The notes: generated by a model not told the origin, from the letters alone. Counted from the stretch's first letter, positions 34,162 to 42,370 are shown. The stretch: 64,000 nt of DNA from Methanoregula sp. (GCF_023227875.1 NZ_JALOCH010000002.1:124001-188000); one strand, 5' to 3'. Program-made: numbers and translations.

Positions 34162-34310
34162 GAAGAATTCTATCGAATTCTTCGGAAATCGAAGGATCCT
34201 TGCGGATCCTTCAAAGACCTATGGTCTTCTCATGTCTCAAGATTTTCGACATTCTCCGTCAATCCTCGCTGTGTGACGAAGGAACACGAGAGGAGAGCCT
34301 TATGGCTCTC
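34162..34310. repeat. Hairpin cassette group after the TPR glycosyltransferase
   Basis: Four perfect stems: GAAGAATTC/GAATTCTTC loop TATC (34162-34183), GAAGGATCC/GGATCCTTC loop TTGC (34191-34212), AAGACC/GGTCTT loop TAT (34214-34228) and GAGAGCC/GGCTCTC loop TTAT (34293-34310). The rest of 34106-34447 holds no gene. The convergent position between two 3' ends fits a terminator-like role. Confidence 0.7.
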
Positions 34311-34447
34311 TTCGCTGATGCGACACCTGACTCCCTGCCTTTTCACCGGGCACGTATTCCCTGCCCAAAATACAGAAGTATAAAAAATGCCCCCCATATG
34401 TTCCAGCCCAACGTGTGATATCATAAATTAGCACGATTTTGTAACAT

Positions 34448-35716
34448 TCACATCTCCCGGCAATATACTTCCCTTGGCGCTTCCGCATCGCCGTCTCCCT
34501 GCCCGGGACGTTCATCATGCTCGGAAAAGAAACGTTCCTTTACCACGACAAGGGCAAAGACAAAAAACAGGCTGACCGCTTGGACGTACTGGTCGAGGAC
34601 ATAGGGCAGTGCTCCGTCCGGCAGGAGCCCCAGGGCGTACCAGACCGCAAGGGGCATGAGGGAAATGCCCGCAAGAGCTGCAATCCTCCACGGGTACGTG
34701 TACCCTTTCAGGATAAAGTACAACGGCACGGCAAGGAGGATAAAATCGTACGGCTTGGTACGGGGGAGTATCATGAAAATCGCGAGCGTTGCAAGGGAAT
34801 AGACAAAGAGGTCGGTTTTTGTATCGTCACGGATCAGGAAGTATACCGGAACAAGTACGAGGGCAATGTAGACAACCGAGACTATGGCAAGGGTAACGGA
34901 ACCCCCGATCTGCGCACGGCTCAGGAGATCGGAAAACATCAGGTACGGCGTGGGTGTGTTCCACCCCCCGATCTCAAAGAGAGGGCTTTCCCCCCCGGTC
35001 AGGAAGCGGAGGTACGACCCCATGAGAGCCGGGTAAAGAAGGAACGAGACGAAAAAGATCCCGGCAACGGTGCCGGCTGATGCAAGGATAGCGCACACCC
35101 TGTCCCTGAGCGGGCGGCGGACTACAAGATAGAGAGCGATAAATGGGAGAGGGACAAGAGAGAACGAGACCATGATACCCATAACCGCTGCGGACAGGTA
35201 CAGCCGGTTATGCACTAGCAAAAAGAGCGCGACCACGAACAGGAACATGAGGACAATTGCCTTGTTGCCGGTCAGAAAATTCCAGGAGAGGCTGATGAAC
35301 GCAGTGAAAACGAGCGTGAAGAGCAGGAGATACTCCGGGCGATCGTCCATTTTCAGGACAAGATAACTGCCGGCGACAAGAAGCGCGACAAGGAACGCAT
35401 AGTAGACATGGATATCAAAAAACAGGAACATCCGGAAAACCCAGAAGAGGATGAGGGTATGCGGGGGATAGACAAACGGGAGGATGTCATTCGTATAATT
35501 CTGGATCGTTGCCGGGACATAGGGATTCTCGTTGTTGTCAAACACCCATGTTGCTGCCTGGTATACCCGGTAGTCCCAGCCATTCCTGGTATCGGACAGG
35601 ATAAAGGCGAGCTGAACCACCGTGAGGGCAATGAGGAGGCCGCAGAGTGCATACCAGGTATAGCGTACCGGATTGCTGGATCGGGATGGGCCACCGGTAC
35701 CGTCTCCCATGGGCAT
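34448..35716 (-). CDS. GT87-like polytopic glycosyltransferase (DUF2029)
   Basis: 422 residues, about eleven helices. Typical features are the first-loop acidic motif SDTRNGWDYRVYQAATWVF, NPYVP, PFVYPPHTLILFW, LSWNFLTGNKAIVLMFL and PRTKPYDFILLAVPLYF, the pattern of the DUF2029/GT87 family of polyprenyl-phosphate-sugar transferases. The C-terminus is hydrophilic (EHDERPGQGDGDAEAPREV). It probably adds sugars to lipid carriers or surface polymers with the two GT-C-like neighbours. Confidence 0.8.
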   Translation of the reverse strand: MPMGDGTGGPSRSSNPVRYTWYALCGLLIALTVVQLAFILSDTRNGWDYRVYQAATWVFDNNENPYVPATIQNYTNDILPFVYPPHTLILFWVFRMFLFFDIHVYYAFLVALLVAGSYLVLKMDDRPEYLLLFTLVFTAFISLSWNFLTGNKAIVLMFLFVVALFLLVHNRLYLSAAVMGIMVSFSLVPLPFIALYLVVRRPLRDRVCAILASAGTVAGIFFVSFLLYPALMGSYLRFLTGGESPLFEIGGWNTPTPYLMFSDLLSRAQIGGSVTLAIVSVVYIALVLVPVYFLIRDDTKTDLFVYSLATLAIFMILPRTKPYDFILLAVPLYFILKGYTYPWRIAALAGISLMPLAVWYALGLLPDGALPYVLDQYVQAVSLFFVFALVVVKERFFSEHDERPGQGDGDAEAPREVYCREM

Positions 35717-35829
35717 GTTCCTCTGTGTGATGGCGCGTTCCTCCTTTCTGATCGCTGGGACAGGCGATCTGATAAAGGTGCTGAAAAATTGCCAGCGCCC
35801 GGTGACGATAAATTTTTTTATGAGAGGAC

Positions 35830-36150
35830 ATCAGCGTACGTAATGAAAAAATCCGGCAGAGCGGCCTTACAAAAAAATCTGCCCGTATAAAAATTCCGGG
35901 ACTCGATGTTTCGTTTCCTGCCATGAAGATGACAGATGTCCCGGCAGTTCATCCCTCGGCTCTTCCATCGGACACCCCCGATCCGGTACCTACGGCCGGT
36001 CCCGGCCATGTCCTGAATCCCGTGGCAGGGGCCGATCCTCAAACTAAAAGGGTCCTATTAGTGCAGTTTTGCCTCTCCGGTGTAAAAATCGAAAATCCGG
36101 GGCAATACAGAGCGATTTAAAATGATTTCCGCAGGTGTTTTGGGGGAATT
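35830..36150. repeat. Long dispersed repeat, copy 3 (left part and core)
   Basis: Matches copy 1 from the CCGGCAGAGCGGCC region through the core AAAAGGGTCCTATTAG (36043) to GGAATTCCG, where the match breaks and hairpin cassettes follow, as in copy 2. The region 35717-35829 before it is unremarkable. No ORF is conserved with copy 1. Confidence 0.65.
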
Positions 36151-36180
36151 CCGAGTGGCCATCAGGCCGCGAGGATGAGA

Positions 36181-36255
36181 AGAACCCGTCAGGGTTCTAC
36201 GAAATGATGAGGGGCGTCAGACCCGAGCCACAAGAAGAATCCGTCAGGGTTCTTC
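36181..36255. repeat. Hairpin cassettes beside long repeat copy 3
   Basis: AGAACCC/GGGTTCT with loop GTCA (36181-36198) and GAAGAATCC/GGGTTCTTC with loop GTCA and one T-G wobble pair (36234-36255). Confidence 0.65.
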
Positions 36256-36386
36256 GAAGGAGGAGTTCCATGGGGTCGTTTTGCTTATAGGAATACATGA
36301 GAGGAGTCTCCCCGGGACACAAAAACCGGCATCCAAAAAATACCGTGGTTTCCATTTTCCCGGGCACCTGCCGGATCCGGGAACCG

Positions 36387-36620
36387 ATGGATAACGAACA
36401 CAATCCTGGAACCCCCGAATGGTACGCAGCGATGGATCGGCTGGGCCGGAAGTACACCGGTTGGGACCCCCTTGAGCAGATGTGCACGAACATCCCGACG
36501 CTCCGACGGTTAAAAAGAATGTCCATTGAGGAGCAGGATGCCATCTGCCGGCTTCGGGATGCTTACAAGTATGTGAACAACGGCAAGGTGCCGTTCCCAA
36601 AAAAACAAACCGGGGCCTGA
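36387..36620 (+). CDS. Small charged protein, function unknown
   Basis: 77 residues from ATG 36387. Predicted helical, with TPEWYAAMDRLGRKYTGWDP, LRRLKRMSIEEQDAICRLRD and a basic end. It lies just before the second hicB copy and ends at the point where that duplicated block begins, so it may be a fragment. No family recognised. Confidence 0.4.
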   Translation: MDNEHNPGTPEWYAAMDRLGRKYTGWDPLEQMCTNIPTLRRLKRMSIEEQDAICRLRDAYKYVNNGKVPFPKKQTGA

Positions 36621-36656
36621 ACTGATCGGTAAAGGAGATAAACCCAAACGGACAAG

Positions 36657-36872
36657 ATGATGGTAATGAAGCTCAAGGTGCAGGTTGTCAAGGAAGAAGA
36701 CGGGCGTTTCTCCGTCTTCGTGCCAGGACTGCCGGGCTGCATGGCACAGGGGAATACGGAAGAAGAGGCGCTCCAGTCAATGAAGGACCTCATTCCTGAA
36801 TACCTCGAATGCATGACAGAATCGGCAGCCAAGGCCCTCCCGCACGTCCGCGAGATCCTGGTTGTCGCATAA
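36657..36872 (+). CDS. hicB: HicB-family antitoxin, orphan copy
   Basis: 71 residues, identical in protein sequence to the HicB at 23217; only silent changes are seen, and the stop is TAA instead of TGA. The change at the overlap (ATGA to ATAA) also removes the hicA start codon. No complete hicA follows, so this is an orphan antitoxin that could still neutralise the HicA encoded at 23429. Confidence 0.85.
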   Translation: MMVMKLKVQVVKEEDGRFSVFVPGLPGCMAQGNTEEEALQSMKDLIPEYLECMTESAAKALPHVREILVVA

Positions 36873-37123
36873 AGCAGCCGGTAGTCCCGGGGCTGGAGAA
36901 AGGAATCACGACAAAAACCGGTGATGAGATCTTTGTGAAAATCGTGTATCAAAGTCAGAAGGACATTCATACACATTTGATGAAAATGCCCGAAGCATTT
37001 TCATGCCAAATCATTGAAAAAAAACCGGTTGAATCGCTTCGGGGAGCCTGGGGCTATGATGTGGATAGCGCAGACTTTGTCGATACCCTGCGGAAATCCA
37101 GGAAAACAACCGGATCCTTCTGA
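36869..37123 (+). pseudogene. hicA/vapB deletion fusion
   Basis: The first 30 bases match the hicA start (KQPVV-x-GLE), with ATA in place of ATG. At the shared string CTGGAGA (36893-36899) the sequence switches to the VapB-like gene, from LEKGITTKTGDEIFVKIVYQ to the normal acidic end DVDSADFVDTLRKSR. Relative to the 23.4-24.0 kb arrangement, about 370 bases between the two CTGGAGA sites have been deleted. No natural start codon for the vapB part is evident. Confidence 0.8.
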
Positions 37124-37381
37124 ATTTTTTTCTTTTTTTCCCCATCCTACCCCGGATAAGCCAGAGGACTCCCCGCAACCATCGCGCTCTTAAACAATAC
37201 TTTCCGGCAAGATCCGAAATAGCAGGATCAGCCCGTTCCTAAAACAGGATTGATGTCCATGCAAAGGGATTTGCATGAAGTACTATAACCTTGGCAATTC
37301 TGCGGATTTAAAATTAAAAGTACGAGAAGCAGGGGAATCAAAGAAAGTCTTTTTAGGATATATATCCTATATGTCCTGTAT

Positions 37382-37621
37382 ATGGAGGCAATAAAAGTAA
37401 GGCCCTACATGTCTTCCGAAAACTGGAGGGAGATCAATGGATTGAGACTGGCGGGGGAGACGTTCGATGATGCAGTAACCCGCCTCCTTGAGGAGCGCAA
37501 GAAGCAGCAGTTACATGCAGATATGCTGGCAGACCGGCGAGAGGATGATTATATCCCGCTCGAATCCCTCGCCGCAGTTCAGGCGAACGCAAAGGAGCGG
37601 GAACGTGCAGGTCAGGATTAA
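37382..37621 (+). CDS. Antitoxin of a RelE-type pair
   Basis: 79 residues: IKVRPYMSSENWREINGLRL and ETFDDAVTRLLEERKKQQL form a ribbon-helix-helix-like DNA-binding domain, followed by an acidic tail (DRREDDYIPLESLAAVQ) for toxin binding. Upstream there is a TATA-like tandem AGGATATATATCCTATATGTCCTG palindromic zone (37357-37380; inner arms AGGATATA/TATATCCT), a likely autoregulatory operator. The toxin start overlaps its end by 17 bases. Confidence 0.75.
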   Translation: MEAIKVRPYMSSENWREINGLRLAGETFDDAVTRLLEERKKQQLHADMLADRREDDYIPLESLAAVQANAKERERAGQD

Positions 37622-37862
37622 ACCGAAGGCACAGGAATTTGTAGACGCCCTCCCGGAAAAGTCCCGGCGGATTGTCTACGAACACCTCGTGCAGTTAAAA
37701 GACCCAAAGACTGCCCGGGATATTGAGTGCATTCAGGGAACCGAATGGAGAATGCACATCGCCCATACCTACACAGCGTTTTTCCTGATAGAAGGGAACA
37801 CCGTGTTAATCAACCGGGTCATGACAATTGAAGATGCCCATAAACGATACGGCCGGCTGTAA
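37605..37862 (+). CDS. RelE/ParE-family toxin
   Basis: 85 residues from GTG 37605. VRIKPKAQEFVDALPEKSRR, IECIQGTEWRMHIAHTYTAFFLIEG and VMTIEDAHKRYGRL (quoted in parts) match the RelE-like fold, with the conserved WR...H..TAFF central strands. It is complete, unlike several toxins nearby, so this pair is probably functional. Confidence 0.8.
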   Translation: MQVRIKPKAQEFVDALPEKSRRIVYEHLVQLKDPKTARDIECIQGTEWRMHIAHTYTAFFLIEGNTVLINRVMTIEDAHKRYGRL

Positions 37863-38017
37863 TCAATCGTTTTTATTGCCGACATTTCCCCTCCTCCTTT
37901 TGTGTCTGTGCCATTCCCTTTTCGATCTCCGTTAGCATGCCGGCGTGTGTATCCTGACACCCCGGGAAAAACCGGCATTCCAAAAGGATTCTTATTTGCC
38001 ATGTTTACAATAGTATC

Positions 38018-38212
38018 ATGTCAGTAGTGAAGCGGATCCCGGTAACGGAACCGGTCTGGAAAGAACTATCCGAGATGCGTTCAGCCGGCCAGACCTACGC
38101 GGAACTCCTGGAAGATTTAATGGAGACCAAAAAAAAGGAGCGGCTTGTTTCAGATATGAAGCGCATTGAAGAAGAGGGAAAATTCGTTTCACTCTCGGAG
38201 ATTAAAGAGTGA
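38018..38212 (+). CDS. Orphan antitoxin with truncated toxin partner
   Basis: 64 residues: VVKRIPVTEPVWKELSEMRS then AGQTYAELLEDLMETKKKER and an acidic end KFVSLSEIKE, a ribbon-helix-helix-like antitoxin. The 3' half of this gene also occurs at 24019-24126 in a chimera. The partner toxin immediately after is reduced to 31 codons. Confidence 0.7.
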   Translation: MSVVKRIPVTEPVWKELSEMRSAGQTYAELLEDLMETKKKERLVSDMKRIEEEGKFVSLSEIKE

Positions 38213-38304
38213 CTTTCAACCATCTTATCGAACAGGATCAGGTCGATAAGATCAACGGATTTAATGAAAAGAGCCGGAGAATCATTAAAGAAAACCTGAA
38301 TTAA
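38209..38304 (+). pseudogene. RelE-like toxin N-terminal remnant, copy 2
   Basis: GTG 38209 overlaps the antitoxin stop. It encodes MTFNHLIEQDQVDKINGFNE, then KSRRIIKENLN and stops. This is the opening helix pair of a RelE toxin; nothing of the catalytic sheet remains. It is slightly longer than the 24123 copy because that copy carries a small deletion (ATCATTAAAG to ATCTAAAG) creating an earlier stop. Confidence 0.6.
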
Positions 38305-38361
38305 TCATGCACCTGCAACATTTTTGAACTCACCATGAGCAACAACGCATAGGTTTTTTAA

Positions 38362-38385
38362 TATACTTGCGTATACCTAAGTATA
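38362..38385 (+). promoter_or_regulatory. Autoregulatory operator of the RHH/RelE module, copy 2
   Basis: Same nested palindrome as at 24276-24299 (TATACTT/AAGTATA around GTATAC), ending on the antitoxin start codon. Confidence 0.65.
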
Positions 38386-38645
38386 TGCCAGAGGTAACAA
38401 CCGTCAGGATGAGATCCGATACCAAGGCGCTCCTGGATGATCTGAAACTTACTCCCCGTGAGACCTACGATGAAGTTGTCCGCCGTCTGGCCGAAGCCGC
38501 ATATGATGATGAGCCCATGACTCCGGAAGAGATTGAAGCCATGGAAGAGGGGATAGCAGATCTCAAGGCAGGCCGGGTCCGGTCGCTCCGCGATATAATG
38601 AAGGATCTGGGCGATGACAAAGTGATCGAGTCCAGGAATTTGTGA
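38385..38645 (+). CDS. Ribbon-helix-helix antitoxin, copy 2
   Basis: 86 residues from ATG 38385, identical in protein sequence to the 24299 antitoxin. The duplicated block runs from about 24013/38095 to 24835/38930 with only scattered single-base differences, so the duplication is recent or homogenised. Confidence 0.85.
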   Translation: MPEVTTVRMRSDTKALLDDLKLTPRETYDEVVRRLAEAAYDDEPMTPEEIEAMEEGIADLKAGRVRSLRDIMKDLGDDKVIESRNL

Positions 38646-38649
38646 TTCC

Positions 38650-38922
38650 GTGTATCAGGTCAAGTTGTCACGAAAGGCAGAGAAAGACCTGGTAAAGATC
38701 CCTCAAGAGCACCGGACACACATTGAGCTAGCATTAGAAAAGTTTGCTGAACACCCGGACCAGCGGCATGATGTTGTGAAGGTCAGGGACAGCCCGAAGA
38801 ACACGCCGAGATACCGGCTTCGCATTGGGGAGTACCGGGCAACATTTTTCATTTATCACAATAGACTCATCATCGAGATTATCACCATCGGGAAGAAGAA
38901 AAATTTTGACTATACCGGGTAA
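38650..38922 (+). CDS. RelE/ParE-family toxin, copy 2
   Basis: 90 residues from GTG 38650. Differs from the 24564 copy by a few substitutions (for example Ile to Val near the start, Tyr to Asp in AEHPDQ, Ala to Thr in KNTPRY) and an extra 9 bases encoding part of KKNFDY near the end. Conserved toxin strands are intact, so both copies could be active and cross-neutralised. Confidence 0.85.
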   Translation: MYQVKLSRKAEKDLVKIPQEHRTHIELALEKFAEHPDQRHDVVKVRDSPKNTPRYRLRIGEYRATFFIYHNRLIIEIITIGKKKNFDYTG

Positions 38923-38974
38923 TCAGGGAAAACCCGGGATCCTGACCCCTCCCCGCAGCCCATTTTACATGCCG

Positions 38975-39235
38975 ATGCTCAAATTAAAAGGGTTCTATTA
39001 GCGCAGTTTTGCCACTCCGGTGTGAAATCCGGGAAACCGGGGCAGGATTGAGGGATTTGAAATGATTTCCGCAGGTGTTTTCATGGAATTCCGCAGTTTT
39101 TCGGGTTCCCGAAAAAACGGCCTTCCAAGGAGATCGCCCTTAAAGTGCCCCAATTGCCAAACGGGGGCCATTTTATCAGATATGATTCCCGGGAAAATCC
39201 AGTACTTCTTACGGAATGTTCTCCGACGTCCGAAA
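38975..39235. repeat. Long dispersed repeat, copy 4 (core and right tail)
   Basis: Core from AAATTAAAAGGGTTCTATTAG to GCAGTTTTTCGGGTTCCCG, then the right tail through TTGCCAAACGG to ATGTTCTCCGACGTCCG, which matches the tail of copy 1 in scattered blocks. Inner arms CGGGTTCCCG form a short palindrome. Confidence 0.7.
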
Positions 39236-39257
39236 GGTCGTAAGACCTTGAGGAAGA

Positions 39258-39298
39258 GAAGAACGCATCAGCGTTCTTCGAAGACCCTGCGGGTCTTC
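39258..39298. repeat. Two adjacent hairpin cassettes
   Basis: GAAGAACGC/GCGTTCTTC with loop ATCA (39258-39279), followed directly by GAAGACCC/GGGTCTTC with loop TGC (39280-39298). The first has the same stem as the 6884 cassette but the loop in opposite orientation. Confidence 0.75.
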
Positions 39299-39531
39299 TC
39301 GTTGTCGAGGTCCTGATACACATCTCCAACTCATCAGAGTTCTTCGATTGTGCCCCATTACCCGGGATACCCCTAGGGGAACTGTCTGATCCTCGCTTCC
39401 CACATTGATTCTACTAACTGCCAATGAAATCATTTGTTGCTTTTTACTAATTGCCAATTAGTATGGTCTCTACCAGGATCCTGGAACATCTCGTTATCCT
39501 GCAGAAAAACGGGATGATCCCGTTCCAGATA

Positions 39532-39978
39532 TCACGGAGTAGTGGTATCCCCCGGCGCTGGCGGGGAGACTGCTCCCGGTCGGGTTTCCGGTGTCACCGC
39601 CCCCGGCCGCGGGACCGGTGATTTCTGCAGCAGCGGCATCCCGTCCCGCCCGAGCTCGACAAGACCGGTGTCGCAGACCCGGAAGAACCGCCATGCGTAT
39701 TCGGGAGAACAGATCCAGAGCTCGCGGGAAATTTCCCGGGATGACGGAAACATCTTCAGGCCGGCGATCTCCGCATGGGCCTCCCGCTCCAGCCATTGCA
39801 GGGTACACCTGATGTACCGCATACGCTTGATTTTTACCGGGGCATGACACGCAGGAATCGTGATGGAAAAATCGGCAAGCATCCCCGGCCCACGCTCATA
39901 GTACTGGACAATCCCGCGGGGCTTCGCGATTGCATCTGCTTTCTCAAGCGCCCGGACCGGGTGGCGGCCCCGGGTCAT
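39532..39978 (-). CDS. Protein of a small lineage-specific family (relative at 60.4 kb)
   Basis: 148 residues from ATG 39978 (ATG 40008 possible). Not a named family. The middle, ELWICSPEYAWRFFRVCDTG followed by LVELGRDG, aligns with ELWLYSRYGRLRFFRVTEAG in the 60413-61114 protein, and the segment before it shares I-R-x-TL and a helix. The tail is Pro-rich. No signal or membrane segment in this copy. Function unknown. Confidence 0.6.
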   Translation of the reverse strand: MTRGRHPVRALEKADAIAKPRGIVQYYERGPGMLADFSITIPACHAPVKIKRMRYIRCTLQWLEREAHAEIAGLKMFPSSREISRELWICSPEYAWRFFRVCDTGLVELGRDGMPLLQKSPVPRPGAVTPETRPGAVSPPAPGDTTTP

Positions 39979-40515
39979 GGCCGGCCTCCGCAGGGACCGG
40001 GATACCAAAAATAAATTCTGATTAGCGCCGGATCGTTCCGGTCTACCCGGGCCGGAAAAATCCCGGCGGCCGGCCCGGGTCTTATGATCGTATGGAGTGA
40101 TGAGTGTGCGATGTCAGGTTCTCCTTGTGTGTTGTTCCGGCCTGGGCCCTGCACTGTGGAGGAGCGTGGGGTCATCGGACGATTCTGCAAATGTTATATT
40201 CTAACATATATACGCTTTGTAGTATCCAAGAATGAGAACGCAATAATCGTATATCAATGGAAACCCGCCGGGTTCATACGGTAGTGGAAGCGTCACACCC
40301 CTCATAAAGGAGTCCTGTACCGTCCAAATCCGGTTTTAAATTCCCGACCGGTCCGGCATCAGTGGACTGCCCATGTGGGGGAATAAGCCGATAATAGTGA
40401 CGGGCATAAAAAGGCTGACTCATTCTCGCGTGATTTTACCGTTCAGCCCCTGTCGTGACGCTTCTTACCGGTCTCAGGGATTTATTCCTGCTGTCTCCCC
40501 GTGCGTTCATTCTGG
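39979..40515. other. Gene-free region
   Basis: About 540 bases between the start of the 39532 gene and the end of hepT. Only short non-conserved frames are present. An AT-rich patch with ATATTCTAACATATATACG near 40195-40213 could be a promoter, but no gene follows it convincingly. Confidence 0.35.
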
Positions 40516-40878
40516 TTATTTCCGGGTCTTTGCATCTCTCTTCATTTCGTCGCGGATGGCACGGATATCCGGTTCAAGTCCGGGCAGCTTGTTCTGGATG
40601 ATATCCCAGATGATCTCATAATCGATGGCAAAATACCCATGAATTATTTTATCCCGTATTCCTGCCATGAACTTCCAGGGAATTTCCGGATGGGCCGTCC
40701 TGACAGGATCCGTAACATTTTTTGTAGCTTCCCCGATGATCTCAAGAGATCGGGTAACCGCCCGGCAGAGCGTTTTATCCCCGATAAAGTGCTCATACGA
40801 GGTCAGAGAAGATCGGACACCCTCCAGATATTCGATCTCATCAAGAATATGCTGGAGATATACCCAGTCATCCTTCAA
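40516..40878 (-). CDS. hepT: HepT-like RNase toxin (DUF86)
   Basis: 120 residues, all-helical. The active motif R-x4-H-x-Y is present as Arg75, His80 and Tyr82 in IRDKIIHGYF, with LEIIGEATKN upstream, as expected of HEPN RNases. Its start overlaps the end of the MntA-like gene by 11 bases. In the known HepT/MntA pair the antitoxin AMPylates the tyrosine of this motif. Confidence 0.88.
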   Translation of the reverse strand: MKDDWVYLQHILDEIEYLEGVRSSLTSYEHFIGDKTLCRAVTRSLEIIGEATKNVTDPVRTAHPEIPWKFMAGIRDKIIHGYFAIDYEIIWDIIQNKLPGLEPDIRAIRDEMKRDAKTRK

Positions 40879-41188
40879 CCCAGATCACCTCGCTCTCGAT
40901 CCGTGGCCGGATGTAGATATCAATTCCTCTTACCGTGAGGAGGTCTACTTTTCTCCCGAAAATATCTTCAAGAAAATACGAGAGTTGCATGAAGTTATCG
41001 AACGTTGCCTTTCCTTCACGGAATTCAACAAGGACGTCAATATCACTGGTCCGCTTCTGTTCGCCACGTGCAAAAGACCCAAAAATCCCGATCCGTTTCA
41101 CTCCGTAGTTCTCACGGATCGCAGGCACTGCGCCCCGGAGTTTACTGAATATGGGACTCTTTTTGTGCGTCTGTGGCAGGATCTGCAT
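40868..41188 (-). CDS. mntA: MntA-like nucleotidyltransferase antitoxin
   Basis: 106 residues. The minimal nucleotidyltransferase signature GSFARGEQKRTSDIDVLVEF (37-56) has the GS motif and the Asp49-x-Asp51 metal ligands; a third acidic residue lies in KVDLLTV. It is the first gene of the pair and is complete, so the module looks functional. Confidence 0.88.
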   Translation of the reverse strand: MQILPQTHKKSPIFSKLRGAVPAIRENYGVKRIGIFGSFARGEQKRTSDIDVLVEFREGKATFDNFMQLSYFLEDIFGRKVDLLTVRGIDIYIRPRIESEVIWVEG

Positions 41189-41495
41189 AACCTGTAGCCC
41201 AGCTCCGTACCAGTTGTTTGAGGATTGTGGTAAAAAAGGATATGGTTGAAAAGTGTGGGCTTTTCCGGTTTTTACATTGGGTACGTGGATTCGACAGGAA
41301 ACCAGAACTGGTAAACTCTCGTGACTTTTGGGGAATTAACGCGGGGATCCCCAACCGAGATATTTGTCCGGATAATTTTTGTTAAACATTTCAAAATTGT
41401 TAATTACAAACAGTTAGTAACCGGTCACCGTATACAGCTCGGGATCATGCCCCCTCCATCCATCTCCATGACAGGGAACCATTCAGGAATTTTTT
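41189..41495 (+). promoter_or_regulatory. Promoter region of the cluster 2 methyltransferase
   Basis: About 300 bases without a gene. AT-rich elements TTTTTGTTAAACATTTC and ATTGTTAATTAC (41377-41408) resemble the GTTAAC-type sites seen elsewhere; a GGTAACC-like GTAACCGGTCACCG follows. The start codon is ATG 41496. Confidence 0.4.
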
Positions 41496-42344
41496 ATGAT
41501 TGACATCAGCAAGATCGACTGGAACCAGGCTTGGAAAGAGGTAGAACTGGAGAAGAAAGAGAAGAACGAGTTCGCCAGTTGTACGGAACGGTGGAAGGAC
41601 CGCGAGCGGTGCAGGAAATTCAACCAGAAGGTACAGGAGGATAACTGGAAGCGGGCCTGGGAGCGGATCCAGGTTATGAAGTGCACCCCCTCGTCACGGG
41701 TGCTCGATATCGGTGCCGGCCCCGGGACACTTGCCATTCCCCTCTCCGGGATTGTCCGTCATGTTACCGCGGTCGAGCCCTCCCCCGGGATGCTCGAATG
41801 CCTGCACGAGAACATGAAGGAGCGGGAGATCATTAATATCTCGACGCTCCAGAAAAACTGGGAGGATGTCGACCCCGCAACGGACCTCGATGCGCCGTAC
41901 GACGTGGTTGTGGCGTCCTACTCGCTGGGAGTCCAGGACCTCCGGGCGGCTCTTGAAAAGATGGATGAGGTCTCTGCAAAATACGCCTACATCTTCTGGT
42001 TCGCCCACCTGAAGTCACCCCGGTTCCAGCACTATCATGCAATCTGGGAAGATCTCTTCGGGATATCCCCGTCCCCACGGCACACCCCCAATATTATTTT
42101 CAACCTGCTCAACCAGATGGGGATCTATGCCAATGTCGAGATATCCCGCACGGAAAACATCACCCGGTTTTCCAGTATCGGGGACGCAGTCGCCGACCAG
42201 CGGGATGCCCTGAATCTCACCGATGAACGGCAGGTCTCGGTCCTCACGGAATACCTGGAAAAATTCCTGCTCAAAGAAAACAGGCAATACCTCCTGAAAA
42301 GCAAGTCCTACCAGGCAAAGATATGGTGGGAGAAAGAGAGCTGA
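41496..42344 (+). CDS. Class I SAM-dependent methyltransferase (cluster 2, copy a)
   Basis: 282 residues. A Lys/Glu-rich N-terminal helix (VELEKKEKNEFASCTERWKD) precedes SAM motif I VLDIGAGPGTLAIPL and motif II AVEPSPGML. After VVVASYSLGVQDLRAALEKMDEV comes (Y)IFWFAHLKSP...HYHAIWEDLFG, and the chain ends in KIWWEKES. The FWF and terminal (I)WW signatures link it to the two copies at 43875 and 45391. It converges with the YdjM-like gene. Substrate unknown. Confidence 0.85.
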   Translation: MIDISKIDWNQAWKEVELEKKEKNEFASCTERWKDRERCRKFNQKVQEDNWKRAWERIQVMKCTPSSRVLDIGAGPGTLAIPLSGIVRHVTAVEPSPGMLECLHENMKEREIINISTLQKNWEDVDPATDLDAPYDVVVASYSLGVQDLRAALEKMDEVSAKYAYIFWFAHLKSPRFQHYHAIWEDLFGISPSPRHTPNIIFNLLNQMGIYANVEISRTENITRFSSIGDAVADQRDALNLTDERQVSVLTEYLEKFLLKENRQYLLKSKSYQAKIWWEKES

Positions 42345-42370
42345 ACTTCCGGTCCCCGTCATTCGCGCAG

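Noticed and set aside
22115..39298. Insertion sequence or integrase driving the toxin-antitoxin islands
   Set aside because: No transposase or recombinase coding region was found within or between the islands; only non-coding repeats are present.
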